A DNA stretch of 64,000 bases from the NCBI RefSeq assembly GCF_030867145.1, contig NC_134433.1:10677216-10741215 (forward strand). The letters are read 5' to 3'. The position numbers and the translations under genes are program-made. Positions within the stretch are counted from its first letter, which is position 1, and each line of letters opens with the position of its first letter. The stretch is from Opisthocomus hoazin (Eukaryota > Chordata > Aves > Opisthocomiformes > Opisthocomidae). Below are positions 63,984 to 64,000 of the stretch, one piece after another. Under the pieces are notes generated by a model. That model made no database searches, was not told the origin of the DNA, and saw only the letters and a program-made list of their open reading frames with translations.

Positions 63984-64000
63984 ACGCCCTGTCCTGACCT

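Overview
This is nuclear DNA from a vertebrate, almost certainly a bird. Four CR1 LINE 3' ends are present, and two carry the tandem ATTCTGTG terminal repeats typical of avian CR1. The genes have GT-AG introns, several of them very short (86, 230 and 483 nt). The sequence is GC-rich and compact, as on an avian microchromosome. I cannot name the species.

Layout. Positions 1-8.0 kb hold no recognisable gene: CR1 and MIR-like remnants, AT-rich patches and a (TA)n tract. Positions 10,263-36,166 on the minus strand hold a complete nine-coding-exon gene that I identify as TMEM132E, a neural single-pass membrane adhesion-type protein. The joined reading frame predicts 1,051 aa, and every splice junction is in phase. 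The probable 3' UTR runs left from 10,262 to about 8.0-8.8 kb. A CpG-rich promoter/first-exon region with many G/C runs covers about 35.9-37.45 kb. From 37.5 to 61.0 kb there is no recognisable gene. That stretch holds a large CCAT microsatellite (44.2-44.5 kb), a CR1 end, several AT-rich blocks that look like candidate conserved regulatory elements, and three identical nuclear-receptor-type 9-mers.

The right end (61.06-63.98 kb) holds two complete three-exon CC chemokine genes on the plus strand, head to tail, with about 1 kb between their coding regions. The first (97 aa) has an MCP/CCL1-like core and an odd fifth mature cysteine. The second (96 aa) has the canonical four cysteines, a TATA-like box and an AATAAA signal.

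How it fits together. The arrangement TMEM132E next to a CC chemokine cluster, with the 5' end of TMEM132E facing the chemokines, matches human 17q12, where CCL1 and the MCP genes lie upstream of TMEM132E. The two gene classes are functionally unrelated, so this is conserved synteny and not a pathway. I found no wholly new system. The most useful leads are the odd-cysteine chemokine, the actin-linker and phosphatase-type motifs in the TMEM132E tail, a MIR-type 15-base core present in about ten copies, and the AT-rich candidate enhancers between TMEM132E and the chemokines.
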